Below are positions 24,601 to 37,119 of a stretch of 64,000 nt of DNA, piece by piece. Source of the stretch: Coenobita brevimanus (Eukaryota; Arthropoda; Malacostraca; Decapoda; Coenobitidae); NCBI GenBank assembly GCA_032717465.1, contig CM064657.1, positions 23,583,848 to 23,647,847 on the forward strand, in the 5' to 3' direction. The stretch's first letter is position 1. The number at the start of each line of letters is the position of its first letter. A model generated the notes under the pieces. That model did not search any database, was not told where the DNA came from, and worked only from the letters and a program-made list of their open reading frames with translations. The translations under genes were made by a program, and so were the position numbers.

Positions 24601-26637
24601 CGGCACAGTCGCTTGATGGCGACCGGGAGGACCCTGTGCCGCCAGCCCTACCCTGCCGGTGGTGGCAATCCGAGGTACCACCTCATTTGATAGTAACATT
24701 GCAGCGGCTATTGCCAAAGGGAGTGAATAGAAGGTGTGATATGTTATGCGCGTGTAGTGTGGTGTAGACAGTTGAAGGTAGAGGTATTATGAGAGCATGC
24801 TGGCCTACTCTCTATCAGTGAATGTACTGAAAATGTTCAGTAAAGGGAGATGGTCGGGATCAATAAGTTCTGTAGCTACTGGCTAGTTCCCTCTCTACAT
24901 GTCAGCCTTTTCTACGTTCACAAGCAGGTCTCCTTCCTTTGTCTTTTTTTTTTTTTCCTCCTCCAGTGCGGTAAAGCAACATATAGTTTATTGGCTGTAC
25001 TTACCCTTCCGTATAGGTCCACCATCTTCATTCTTCTGCTTAACTCGTCTTGCATTGTCTATTGTAGCGATAGACAGATAGAAAAATAGATAGGTAGACA
25101 GATAGACCAGATAGACAGACAGATCTTTACTGACCACAGTTCATATTACGACCATACAGTTAAAACAGTAAATCAGAATGAGAACTGAACATGAATAAAA
25201 TGCAGTGTAGAACAGTAATGGTCCATAACTGTAAACAGACTTAAACTATCATGCAAAAAAGACAAAACAAAAGTGTAGGAATACAAACTAAAACACAAGA
25301 TACTGTAATAACGGACAAGGAATACAAAATTACGCAGTATAAAAGACACCAACACAGACCCCCTTTGTCTCATTGTTAAAAAAAAAAAAAAAATCATGTT
25401 ACAAAGCTTGTCGTTGGCATTACGTGCTTTTTCGGCACGACTTTTCATCCGTCAAGTTCGGTGACTTTTTTTTCCCCCTTCTTGGCACCACTAGACGATT
25501 TTATTCAGTTTAGCTGAAGAGACTCTGCAATGGCGGGATTATAGTCTTCATTATCCTCTTCACTACTATTACATTCAAGTGCGAACGATTATATTTAACT
25601 TCATAGAGACATTTCATGAAGAATGGACTAATTTGCCTTCATTCTCAAGTGTCCAGTACTGCGGCCCCAGGTCACCCTCAGCCATCACAACACCAAACAT
25701 CTTCACTGTGTTGCCTGGCTCATCCTGGATTTCACCAACAATATCCTTACTGACTTTACCTCTTCAGTCCATTGGTCTTTTATTTCAGTCTTGCCACCAC
25801 CAGGCGATCTTATGTAAAGTGGGAAAAGTATGATGGGATTTAATTAAGTACATATCAAAATACTCTTTTTCGAAAAGTCTCCCGTAAGCTTGATAAAATC
25901 GTCCGATGGTAGTAAAAATAAAGAAGGAGATTGATCACATGATTTAAAGGGTTATATAAAATTCACAGGGCTGTTGATAGCCTAGTTCTCCTATTTTCTT
26001 GCTTTCATTCCAAGTTCTGGGGCCCAAGCACCTTAACTGCTCCATTAATTAGTTTGGCACTAATGATGATGATGATGATGACTGCATGGCGTGAACATCG
26101 CACCCACTATTCGGTAATGAATATCGCAAGCCACGAAATCATGTGATTTTAATCCCTGACCCACAGGACATAAATTTCACATTTTATTACATACAGACGA
26201 CTTTTTCCAAGTTTAGAGGAGATTTCTTGATAAGAGGCTAATGATGTTTAAATTCCTCTAGCACGAAAACTGGCGACGACACCACCCAGCACTCACACTG
26301 CAAGCCATGCTGTCTCACACCTCTCATGAAACAGGAGTTGGAGAAGATTACCGCAGGATTCCTTTTTTGTCTGAATCGCGTTCCCATAGAGCTAAAAGAG
26401 TCATGCTTTTGATCTTATTGCATGCTAACATGTGAAACTGGGTTAGGATGATGAATATAATAAAACAAGTCTCCATTTCTTCCCAACACCAAAGTCCACA
26501 TTCCTGTGAGTGTAGCAGCAGCAGCAGCAGCAACTACAACATCAACAGCAACAAAGGTGGTGCAGACGCCATTCCCATTCACTTGACGTCATACGACGCA
26601 GATAAAAAAGACGTCACTATACAAAAGAAATTGAGCC

Positions 26638-26640
<3 letters not shown>
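24601..26640. other. No recognised gene; scattered dispersed-repeat pieces
   Basis: Degenerate dispersed-repeat copies in either orientation lie near 25484-25527 (CTAGACGATTTTATTCAG), 25795 and 25870. A GATA-like run (25071-25125) and a (CAG)n run (26517-26533) are also present. ORFs show no domain. Confidence 0.4.

Positions 26641-26642
<2 letters not shown>

Positions 26643-26730
<88 letters not shown>
26643..26730. repeat. (AC)n microsatellite
   Basis: A pure AC dinucleotide run of about 88 bp. Confidence 0.96.
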
Positions 26731-26734
<4 letters not shown>

Positions 26735-27749
26735 ATACTCCATCTATTCATTCATTATCCAATCATGAGGCAAAACCTGGACCCTGGTGGTGATTACTGT
26801 AGATCATGAGCAGGTGGTGTAGCTCACAGGACCCGGCAGGCCACCCGAAGATGCACCGAATGCTCCCTGCCAGCGCCGGCAGAAATTGCAACTGAGTGGC
26901 GAATTTTAACGACACTGATACATCTGTTTTGCATGAATGTGGTATAGATGAGAACATGTAATGTAGGTAGTGGCGGGATACGTAGCCTTTTTCACGTACA
27001 GGATGACAGTCGTTTCCCTAAGCCATCATTACTGGTTACTGCCAACAATGCAATACAGGGTGCACCGTAAATTGACAGCGTAAATTAAGTAAGAAGGTGC
27101 CAGCAACAAGACATTTTTATCCCATTCAGAGTCATAACGTCATTTAAATAATTATTCATGTACTCCAGATGATTTTACTCAGCTCAGATGACACTATCAT
27201 TGGTGGAGTTATCAATAGCCTTCATTTACCGCTTCACTAGAAGAGGCCTCTTCTAAGCTCAGTAAATTCATTATGTGGTAGCAAGAATGGAATGGAAAAG
27301 AGGTCACAGAACTGAAGGTGTTTAAAGTGTAATACTTTAGGCTTGTCTGAAGCGTAAGCCCTTTGGACTGCAGGCTGAAGTTGTTGTTCTCCTGCAGTCC
27401 ACCATCATTCTCTAGGAGAAAAGGATGAAGGTGAGGGACCTTTGTATAACCTGACAGTTCCACCACCAGGCCATATCAGTACCACCACAGGAATGTCTCC
27501 CTTTGCAGCTGCTAAGATGTAATGGAAAAAAAGAAATAAAGGTCTCTGTGAATACACACTGCTTGAATTATTTATGATTTTAGATTTAGTGGACACCCTG
27601 TATAATTGATTTTCCATTTTCCCAGTATTAAGTGAATGCCCAGTTCATGGCAGTTTTCGGAAATGCAGAGTTTAAAAAGATGTTGCTGCAGAAGATGAAG
27701 ATATCTGTTGTAAGTGAAAATTATAAATGTATACTTTTGAACTTCTTAG
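26731..27749. other. No recognised gene
   Basis: A dispersed-repeat relic lies near 27229-27295 (CTAAGCTCAGTAAATTC). A GTAAGT that could be a splice donor lies at 27710. ORFs show no domain. Confidence 0.4.
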
Positions 27750-27884
27750 AGTATCATGTCTCAGTTCAAAGGTGCTGCAGCTCCTAGTGATCCAGCTGTT
27801 GCGCCACCTGAGGTCTGGACACACCTTATTGAGCACAACAGGTTCACTGGTGTCAGCGATAAGGAACTTGACGGCGTGTACTCG
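27750..27884 (+). CDS. Candidate host exon with start codon, unknown protein
   Basis: An ATG at 27756 opens a 43-codon stretch (MSQFKGAAAPSDPAVAP...) rich in Ala and Pro, then a more ordered part containing EVWTHLIEHNRFTG and KELDGVYS. It is preceded by TTCTTAG (acceptor-like, AG at 27748-27749) and ends at CTCG/GTGAGT, a strong donor consensus (GT at 27885). Nothing nearby is a transposon, and the codon use looks coding-like. I do not recognise the family. The reading frame continues past the donor to 28004, but that part looks non-coding. It may be the first coding exon of a gene with a distant second exon, or chance. Confidence 0.35.
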
Positions 27885-28149
27885 GTGAGTGGTACCCAGC
27901 GTGGGGGTAGCATGCCTTTCCTCGGCCACCCCCACCCCAACACCCTTACCCACCTAATCACCAGCTACGTCATCACAAAGCGAGATCTGACACAAGGATC
28001 ATAATTAAGCTACTGTAACCATTGACATTATACAGGATGTTCCTCAAGGCGAAATGTGGGCACACAGTGGAACATTAAGATTACGTCAGACAACTTTTCA
28101 GTCATACTGAGCAAAATGAAGTAATAAGGCATCGTATCACGTTGTTTGC

Positions 28150-29244
28150 ACCATATGACAGGGTGGATAGACAAGGATTGTGGAAAGTGTTAAGAATATA
28201 TGGAGTAGATGGGAAGTTGTTGAATGCTGTGAAGAGTATGTACGATGGTGCGAAGGCTGCAGTGCGTGTGGATGGTGAACTAAGTGAATTTTTCTCTTTG
28301 AAAGTTTGGTTGAAACAGGGATGTGTCATGTCTCCATGGTTGTTCGATCTGTACATGGATGGGGTAATAAAAGAGGTACAAGGTAGGGTAGTGGATGCTG
28401 GAGTGGCCCTGGTGACAGAGGATAGTGTTTGGAAACTCCCTGTACTGTTGTTTGCAGATGATGCTGTGTTGTTGAGTGAAGACGAAGGGGAGCTGCAAGG
28501 CTTGGTGGATGAGTTTGGGAGAGTGTCTAAGAAATGGAATCTAAAGGTGAATGTAGGGAAGAGTAAAGTGATGGTCTTTGAGAGAGGTGAAGTCAGTGAA
28601 TATACAGCGAGGTTGGATGGTGAGGAATTGGAAAATGTGAGTACGTTTAAGTACTTGGGTAGTGTGATGAGTAAGGATGGAGGTTTGGAGGGTGAAGTGC
28701 TTGAAAGGGTACAGCAGGGAAGAAAGGTTGCTTGTTCTTTGAAAGCAGTGATAAGAAACAGGGAAGTGAGCATGGAAGTGAAAAAGTTACTACATGACAG
28801 TATTGTGATACCAACTCTAACGTATGGAAGTCAAGCTTGGACGTTGTTGGAAGGACACAAGTCAAGAGTGAGAGCAGTGGAAATGAGTTATTTAAGAGGA
28901 GCCTGTGGAGTCAGGCTGACGAATGAGGATATAAAGAGCGTTGTAGTGTGGATGTGGATGTGATAGGAAGCGTTATGAGGAACACACTGAGGTGGTTTGG
29001 CCATGTGGAGAGGATGGAGAGTGAAAGACTGACGAAGAGAGTGTATGTGAGTGAGGTGAAGGGGGTAAGAGGGAGGGGGAGGCCGAGGATGAGATGGAGG
29101 GATGGAGTGGAGAGGTATATGAGAGAAGTGGGTGTGAGTTGTGAGCAGGGCGGTGAAATGGCGGGGACAGGGCGACTTGGAGGCGATTTGTTTGTGGCCA
29201 CCCCAAACGGGATTGAGACGTCTGGCAATAGATAGATAGATAGA
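28150..29244 (+). pseudogene. LINE B copy 3: RTE-like RT, 5'-truncated
   Basis: Starts in motif A (YDRVDRQGLW), with LKQGCVMSPWLF near 28312, LLFADDAVLLSE near 28446 and the same C-terminal blocks as copy 1. Relative to copy 1 an 11-nt deletion (after GCCTGTGGAG near 28909) and a small change near 28940 break the frame, and a single base is missing near 29165. The tail is GTCTGGCAATA then (GATA)n to 29244. No convincing TSD was found. Confidence 0.87.
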
Positions 29245-30333
29245 CAGATCGTTGCTCTCCTGCCTATTCCATCAACACTCATGCATGCTGGTATATTCGT
29301 ATTTCTGGACCAGTTTTATGTGAACACCAACCCTGGCAGTTTCGGTGGCAGACAGTTAGTGACATCCTCACCCTCACTTTCAGCCTTCCCTGTAGTCCTC
29401 GCAGGTGTCCCCTCTTGAGTGGAGCATTGCGTGCCGCCTCGGAACTGCAATGTTCTTGCCTTGCGCCACACAATGCTCGGCAGTGTTGGCTCTCCCGATG
29501 TGATGTTATTGCCGACAGGTGCACTAGAAATACCATTTGTAAAATACCTATAAATTGGTGCTACATAGGAGTGGATGTGATTTTGATTAATTGTAATGGC
29601 AAACATGTGTGCTGACTCCTTTGTGTACCAGCCAGAGTTTGGAAGTTGTCGGGATATTTTGTCTGGGTTCTGGCTCGGTCCTTCACCCTGTGACCAGCGC
29701 ACGTCCGCCAAATGGAAGTTAATATATGACCCCGCCAGACAGCTGAACTATAATCATCAGTCCCGCCATAAATTCACTCATTGCCGTGGCTGTGGAGGCG
29801 GGGCAGAGGTTGAGGCCAGGGAACGGAGAGCAGGACGTTGTGCCACGTTACGCACCTCACCTCAACCACTTGCTTTGGCCATTAAAATATCTCACCATTG
29901 CGGCATTAAAATGTCTCACCATTGCACGTAATTAGCTCTCTCACTGTTGCCACACAGCTTAAACTTCCTCAGTACAGCACAGAGACATCTTTTCTTGTTT
30001 CCGCCAGACGATTTATCTAGCTAATGACGTTTCATCGTGAAATTCAGCTTCAAAGACATCTAGTGAAAGGGCAGAAGACATGAAGGACTTCACGTCTTTT
30101 GAAAACAACACTTACCGGTAATTATACCTAGAACTGTTAATGGAACTTTGATTAATAAATGTCGTGGAGTTACCACATTCAGCAGCAGTCGGTCAACAGC
30201 ACTGCACCTGAAAAAGAATCCCTAGTTTATTGTATTGTGTCAGCATGTGAGGTCGTTCCCTTCATACCCTTTGTAGATGTTCAGGAAGTCGAAGCAGGTC
30301 TAACGTCAGAGGATGCGAGTGGGTGAGAGTCTC
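29245..30333. other. No recognised gene
   Basis: A 24-bp direct duplication (ATTAAAATATCTCACCATTG and ATTAAAATGTCTCACCATTG, 29881-29925) and a dispersed-repeat piece near 30001 (CCGCCAGACGATTTAT) are the only structures. ORFs at 29279-29931 have no domain. Confidence 0.4.
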
Positions 30334-30531
30334 GGGGCCCGAATTCTCACCAGTTTCCTAACCAGTATATTTCTATATCTGCTTCGTTAATATTTTCTTG
30401 CATATTATTTACGCAGTCAGTGACGAAGGAAGAACATGTTACGTCCGAAAAATAAGTAATAATATATAAAATAGCTCGCTGAGAAGAAAGTGCTAGAAAG
30501 TCTCCGAAGCTGACGATAATTCGGCCCACGG
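30334..30531. mobile_element. MITE copy M3 of the CCTTAGCGATTTA family
   Basis: The ends GGGGCCCGAATTCTCACCAG and, inverted, GTGGGCCGAATTATCGTCAG form terminal inverted repeats. The internal TTTTCTTGCATATTATTTACG matches the other family members. Length is about 198 bp; non-coding. Confidence 0.7.
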
Positions 30532-30878
30532 TCTTCTTCCAGCCTCATGTGCTTATTGGTAATTTCCGCGGTCCAGTATCAAAATAAGATGATATACCAG
30601 TTTTTGTCTCGAAATAATGTGTCCACAGAGTTCTTCGGCTTTTGAGGTAGCAGTTTGGATTTTTTCATATAAATTTAACGTTTACTGAGAATGGCAAACA
30701 TTTAGCATGACACCGACTCTGAGCGATCAGAACTGATTTAGTCGTTAGTAAATCGAAAATGCTGTATATTATTCCGGCATAAACCATAATGGATTTACAT
30801 AATCCACAAAAAACAAAACATGCTTCTTTCTTTTTTAAGGAAGTTTTTATTCAGTTTCTTTATACTTTTATTAATACT

Positions 30879-31111
30879 GTGGCGGGGGGGACACAACCTG
30901 GCCGCACTATGGGGTGGTACTACTACTCTGCGGCCAGGTTGTGTTAGGAAGAATACTGCCACCGTATTCCCTGCGTGTCGTAAAAGGCGACTAAAAAGGG
31001 CGGGGTGAGGGGACTAGGGACCCCCTCCTCTGTTTTGTAGTTCCTAAAAAGAGACAGGCCAGAGAAAGGGATGGGGGATGGAGTTATCCCCGTACCCTGA
31101 AGATTGGGTCT
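30879..31111 (+). promoter_or_regulatory. Structured 5' UTR of LINE D copy 1
   Basis: The two D copies share this leader from about CTGTGGCGGGG onward, so the 5' end is likely genuine. It contains a perfect 16-bp inverted repeat, ACACAACCTGGCCGCA (30891-30906) with its complement (30929-30944), loop 22 nt. A second hairpin, GAATAC/GTATTC (30951-30956 and 30964-30969), has loop TGCCACC, and six of those bases can pair with the 5'-terminal GTGGCG (30879-30884), giving a possible pseudoknot. A third hairpin is GTCG/CGAC (30977-30991). Promoter, ribozyme or translation-control roles are inference. Confidence 0.6.
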
Positions 31112-34039
31112 ATGAATGTGCGTGGATGTAGTACGATTGAGGCTAAAAGGGAGGAGATTGGGAGAATGTTTGTGAGAAGAAAGTTGGATGTGTTAGCTTT
31201 GAGTGAAACGAAGATGAAAGGGAAGGGGGAATCTATGTTTGGAAGTGTGAATGGAAGATTGTCAGGTGTTGATAGAGGAAGGGCAAGAGAAGGTGTGGCC
31301 TTGTTAGTGAGTCCGGAAGTTCAGCAATGTGTGATTGAATGGAAGGAGGTGTCATCGAGACTGATGTGGGTGAAAGCGAAATTTGAACGTGAGTTGTGGG
31401 TGTTTGTGAGTGCATATGGGCCTGGTAGTGAAAGGGATGAACAAGAGAGGGAGTCTTTCTGGAATGATGTTGATGAGTGTCTGCAGAGTTTTGAAGCGAA
31501 TGTGAATGTGGTAATGATGGGAGATCTGAATGCTAGAGTGGGAAATGTAGCAGTTGAAGGTGTAGTTGGTATGCATGGTGTGCCTGGAAGAAATGAAAAT
31601 GGGGAACGAATGATAGCGATGTGTGTTGAGCGAGAGATGGTGATTGGGAATACGCTGTTTGAGAAGAAAGATATTTATAAGTATACATGGGTGAGACAGG
31701 AGGGTGGAAGGGTTGTTGATAGAGCCTTGATGGACTATGTGGTTGTGTCTAGGAATGTAATAGGAAGATTGTTGGATGTGAGAGTTCTGAGAGGGGAGGG
31801 TGGAGGTATGTCTGACCACTACCTGGTGGAGGGAAAGTTAAGAGTAGGTAAGAGATGGATGAGAGCTAGGAGGGTTAGGTGTGGCAGGGAGGTTTTGAAA
31901 GTGAGTGAGTTGGATAAAAGAGAGAAAAAGATAGAGTATCAGGAGAAATTGAAAGATGAGTGGAACGCAGTGAAAGATCGGGAAAATGGCAGCGTGGAGG
32001 AGGAATGGCAGTTGTTTAAGAGTGCTGTGGTGGGGCATGCAGAAGAGGTGTGTGGTGTGAGACGTGTGGGTGGTGGTGTAAGAAAAGGAAGTGAATGGTG
32101 GTGCGAGGAAGTAAGTATGGCTGTGGCTGAGAAGAGATGTGCATATGAAGTGTGGCTGCAGAGGAAGGATGAGATGTCATATGAAAGGTATAAGGAGAAG
32201 AGGAATAGAGTGAGAAGGGCTGTGCGTGATGCTAAAGTGGCAGCAGATGAGAGGTGGGGTAGGCGGCTGACAGAGAATTTTCAGCAGAATAAGAAAATGT
32301 TTTGGAAGGAGGTGAAAAGGGTGCGAAAGGGAGAGTCTGGGAAGGAAGAACGAGTAAAAGCAGAGGATGGAAGGATGTTAATTGAGATGGATGCAGTAAG
32401 GAAGAGATGGGCAGAGTATTTTGAAAGATTGTTAAATGTAGAGGAGGAAAGGGTGGCTGAGATTGTGGCGGATGGAAGGGTGCAAGGAATAAATGTGTTG
32501 GGAGAGTTGAATGATTCTTTGATCACGAAGGAAGAAGTGGAGAAGGCAGTAAAGGAGATGAAAACAGGGAAAGCTGCAGGTATGGATGGGTGTGCTGTGG
32601 AATGCCTGAAGGGTGGTGGAGTGACTATTGTTGACTGGTTAGTAAGATTGTTGAATGTGTGCTTTGAGAAAGGTATGGTGCTAATTGACTGGGCAAGTGC
32701 TTGTGTGGTCCCGTTGTATAAAGGCAAGGGTGATAAGTATGAATGTACTAGCTTTAGGGGTATAAGTCTGTTGAGTGTTGTAGGTAAGGTGTATGGTAGA
32801 GTGTTAATTATGAGAGTTAGAGAGGGTACAGAGGGAGTGATTAGTGATGAGCAGTGTGGCTTTAGGAGAGGGAGGGGATGCGTTGATCAGGTGTTTGCTG
32901 TGAGACAAGTGTGTGAAAAGTATTTAGCGAAAGGGAAGGATGTGTTTTGGGCATTTATGGATTTAGAGAAAGCGTATGATAGAATTGATAGGGAGGCTTT
33001 GTGGACTGTTTTAAGATTGTATGGACTTGATGGTAGGTTACTAAAAGGGGTGAAAAGTTTTTATGTAAATAGTAGAGCGTGTGTAAGAGTGGGAAATGCT
33101 GTGAGTGATAGGTTTCCCGTGAGAGTGGGGCTGCGACAGGGATGTGTGATGTCGCCTTGGTTGTTTAATATTTACATGGATGGTGTTGTAAGGGAGGTGA
33201 ATGCAAGAGTTTTAGGTGGTCTGAGTCTGGTAAATGTTGATGGAGGAGAGTGGAATCTGAAGCAGCTGCTGTTTGCAGATGATACTGCACTGGTGACTGA
33301 TTCAGAGGAGAGATTGAGACAGTTGGTAGAGGAGTTTGGAAGGGTGTGTGAAAGGAGGAAATTGAAAGTAAATGAGAATAAGAGTAAAGTGATGAAGTGT
33401 ACGAGGTTGATAGATGGTAGGGGGATGAATATAGTTTTGAATGGTGAGTTGCTTGAGGAGGTAGATTGTTTTAAATATCTAGGGTCACATGTTGCTGTGG
33501 ATGGAAGAATAGATGCAGAAGTGAAGTTTAGAATAAATGAAGTAGGAAAGGTGCTGGGAGGAATGAAAAAAGTGTTTAAATGTCGTTCGCTTAGAATGGA
33601 TGAAAAGAGAAGGCTGTATGAGGATGTTGTGGTACCGACTGCATTATATGGGGCTGAAACATGGAATATGGGTGTAGCAGAGAGGAAAAGTTTGAATGTA
33701 ATGGAGATGAGATGTCTGAGGAGTATGTGTGGAGTGACGCGTATGGATCGGGTGCGAAATGATGAAGTGCGAAGGAGAACTGGAGTTGTTCGGGAGATGG
33801 CTGGTAGAGTTGAGCAGAGGGTGTTGCAATGGTTTGGACATATGGAGAGAATGGATAATGAGCGATTGGTGAAAAAGATAACTAGATCTGATGTGAGAGG
33901 TGTAAGGCTGAGAGGAAGACCACGAATAGGATGGATGGACAGTGTGAAGAGAGCGCTGGATGCGAGAGGGATGTCTGTTGAGCAAGGAAGAGTGGCTGTG
34001 CGTGACAGAAATAAATGGAGAGAAATTGTGAATGAATAA
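31112..34039 (+). CDS. LINE D copy 1: intact RTE-like endonuclease/reverse transcriptase, 975 aa
   Basis: A single uninterrupted ORF. The APE-type endonuclease (residues 1-240) nicks target DNA: SETKMKG with E32, GDLNARVG with D138 and N140, SDH at 234-236. A basic linker with a W-rich segment follows. RT blocks: GKAAGMDGCAVE (about 486-496), VPLYKGKG (533-540), FRGISLLSVVGKVYGR (548-563), QCGFRRGRGCVDQVF (581-595), motif A FMDLEKAYDR (615-624), motif B GLRQGCVMSPWLF (673-685), motif C FADD (721-724), KSKVMK and FKYLGS (788-792). The C-terminus has YGAETW, WFGHMERMDNERL and GRPRIGWMD. The RNA would be reverse-transcribed at the nick. The frame before this ATG reads LKIGS, so translation may begin elsewhere. 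All catalytic residues that I can check are present, so the copy is potentially active. RTE affiliation is inferred from domain order and the short repeat tail. Confidence 0.92.
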   Translation: MNVRGCSTIEAKREEIGRMFVRRKLDVLALSETKMKGKGESMFGSVNGRLSGVDRGRAREGVALLVSPEVQQCVIEWKEVSSRLMWVKAKFERELWVFVSAYGPGSERDEQERESFWNDVDECLQSFEANVNVVMMGDLNARVGNVAVEGVVGMHGVPGRNENGERMIAMCVEREMVIGNTLFEKKDIYKYTWVRQEGGRVVDRALMDYVVVSRNVIGRLLDVRVLRGEGGGMSDHYLVEGKLRVGKRWMRARRVRCGREVLKVSELDKREKKIEYQEKLKDEWNAVKDRENGSVEEEWQLFKSAVVGHAEEVCGVRRVGGGVRKGSEWWCEEVSMAVAEKRCAYEVWLQRKDEMSYERYKEKRNRVRRAVRDAKVAADERWGRRLTENFQQNKKMFWKEVKRVRKGESGKEERVKAEDGRMLIEMDAVRKRWAEYFERLLNVEEERVAEIVADGRVQGINVLGELNDSLITKEEVEKAVKEMKTGKAAGMDGCAVECLKGGGVTIVDWLVRLLNVCFEKGMVLIDWASACVVPLYKGKGDKYECTSFRGISLLSVVGKVYGRVLIMRVREGTEGVISDEQCGFRRGRGCVDQVFAVRQVCEKYLAKGKDVFWAFMDLEKAYDRIDREALWTVLRLYGLDGRLLKGVKSFYVNSRACVRVGNAVSDRFPVRVGLRQGCVMSPWLFNIYMDGVVREVNARVLGGLSLVNVDGGEWNLKQLLFADDTALVTDSEERLRQLVEEFGRVCERRKLKVNENKSKVMKCTRLIDGRGMNIVLNGELLEEVDCFKYLGSHVAVDGRIDAEVKFRINEVGKVLGGMKKVFKCRSLRMDEKRRLYEDVVVPTALYGAETWNMGVAERKSLNVMEMRCLRSMCGVTRMDRVRNDEVRRRTGVVREMAGRVEQRVLQWFGHMERMDNERLVKKITRSDVRGVRLRGRPRIGWMDSVKRALDARGMSVEQGRVAVRDRNKWREIVNE

Positions 34040-34372
34040 GTGATGACGCAGCCCTGAGGGGATATTCTCCCGCATTTGGTCTGATCAGCTAGTCAGGTCA
34101 GGTGCGGGTAAGGGGATGGGTCTGTTATGATGTGGCAGGGGTAAACCAGTTCTGCTGTCGGGCCCTGCTGCGGATGTCACTGATTGCATTGCCCAGTTGA
34201 CCCTTGTGCGGTGTGGTGCGGTGAGGATCTGTCCGTTCTCCCCTTTGGGGCTAAGAGGCAAATGAATGTGTTTGAATTGATGAGTAAATGGAGAGTGAGT
34301 CGTCCTGTCTCGGCTACCTCCCTTTCCTTGGGGGAAGCAGCCTAGGTATATAGATAGATAGATAGATAGTAA
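34040..34372 (+). repeat. LINE D copy 1 3' UTR with (TAGA)n tail
   Basis: About 305 bp of 3' UTR after the TAA end in GGTATATAGATAGATAG repeats. Flanks TAATCACT (right) and TAATACT (left, just before the leader) resemble a decayed 8-bp TSD. Confidence 0.7.
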
Positions 34373-34503
34373 TCACTTTAAGCAAATGGTTACAGGAATA
34401 CCGTAATCACCTCTTAAAATGTCGAGGTTTCTGCTCTCAAGGAAGTATATTAGTTATATGTTCTTTGAATGTAAAAATATATATTTTTGTATGTACAGTA
34501 TAT

Positions 34504-36059
<1,556 letters not shown>

Positions 36060-36235
36060 GAGGTTTTCTATCACTTTATTTTAGCTATATTTTTGCCCAT
36101 TGGACCTCATTATCTACCCTTGTGTAATCGCTGCAAATTTTGTCAACGCTAAAGCGATATAAATAGAATGCAAGAGAATGCTAAGGTGTAATAAGCTGAA
36201 GAAGTCGCTAGGAAAAAAGTGCTACAAGTTCTTGT
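36060..36235. mobile_element. MITE copy M4 of the CCTTAGCGATTTA family (decayed)
   Basis: The right side (TGTAATAAGCTGAAG then AAGTCGCTAGGAAAA, 36187-36215) is the inverted family terminal. The internal AATAGAATGCAAGAGAATGC is the complement of the shared CATTCTCTTGTATGTTA-type block. The left end is weak. Confidence 0.5.
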
Positions 36236-36360
36236 GCCTCCTGGATTGCTAGACAATGTATGGCTGCATCGTGCTTCTGTCTTGTGTTCATTTAATATCC
36301 AAGTTGAGGACCTTCTGGTTGTGGGCTTAGGAGCCTGCCAGACATTTCTTATATACAGTA

Positions 36361-36440
36361 TATATGTGTCTGTGTATCTATATATCTGTCTATATCTATC
36401 TATCTATCTATAACTCTATCCATTTATCTATCTATCTATC

Positions 36441-36505
<65 letters not shown>
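36361..36505. repeat. (TATC)n and (CA)n microsatellites
   Basis: Imperfect TATC units to 36445 pass into (CA)n at 36446-36505. Confidence 0.93.
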
Positions 36506-36507
<2 letters not shown>

Positions 36508-36511
36508 CAGC

Positions 36512-36575
36512 TGAACAGAAGAAGGAAAAAACAAAAATAAATACAGGAAAAAAAAAACATACATCAGACTACAGG
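36512..36575 (-). mobile_element. LINE C 3'-tail fragment
   Basis: GAACAGAAGAAGGAAAAAAC followed by an A-rich stretch and CATACATCAGACTAC resembles the LINE C 3' end at 20998-21055 and 49243-49290. It is short and diverged. Confidence 0.45.
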
Positions 36576-36640
36576 CACGTTGATACCTATTGCCTTGTAT
36601 GTTGTTCATCACTTTCAGTGTCGGTATATTTTGCATTAAT

Positions 36641-36792
36641 GGCGCCTGGTGGTCTAGTGGTTAGAACGCCTCGGTCGGAGTGACAGCTTTGCCCAGGTTA
36701 GATTCCCAAGAAGTGACTGGAGGTTTATCGATCATGTAATGCCACTTTAGGGAGTACGATTATTATGTAGATAGATAGATAGATAGATAGAT
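36641..36792 (+). mobile_element. tRNA-derived SINE with GATA tail
   Basis: A box TGGTCTAGTGGTTAGAACG near 36651 and B box GGTTAGATTCC near 36698 lie about 40 bp apart, as in tRNA promoters. A short body and (GATA)n (36769-36792) follow. The tail matches the GATA tails of LINE B and D, a hint of the partner LINE. Confidence 0.7.
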
Positions 36793-37119
36793 GAGACAAT
36801 ATTTGGAAGATCAATTTGTTCTACCACCCTCCGGCGTTTCTCTGGTGTGGTTGTAAGTGTTGCCAACATTTTAGTTTCTTTGGTATTAAGTACATATTCA
36901 TAGTTTACTTATATTCACTGTATGTATGACAGTATTTGGAAAATCAGTCCGTACTACAAGTTTCTCCTGGCGTTTTTCTACTGGGGTGTAAACTACTGCC
37001 ACACAGTTTAATTTCTACTGCACGGCCAGTTTTTTCCATCCATGTATTAACACAAACAAAAATTGAGGTGAAAACTGGCTGTTGTGCCAAGATGATTTCT
37101 GCCTTGAAAATTCCTTAAC

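Noticed and set aside
28140..29260. TSD for LINE B copy 3
   Set aside because: Only a 5-bp CGTTG match could be found, which is not enough to distinguish it from chance.
30879..31000. HDV-like self-cleaving ribozyme as a firm call
   Set aside because: Pairing GTGGCGG with CTGCCAC is possible, but the order of helices does not match the double-pseudoknot core that I know; left as a structured leader.
31233..32727. Minus-strand ORFs of 60-155 aa rich in His, Ser and Pro
   Set aside because: They are antisense shadows of the LINE D coding strand; they recur at the same offsets in copy 2 (61274-62769).
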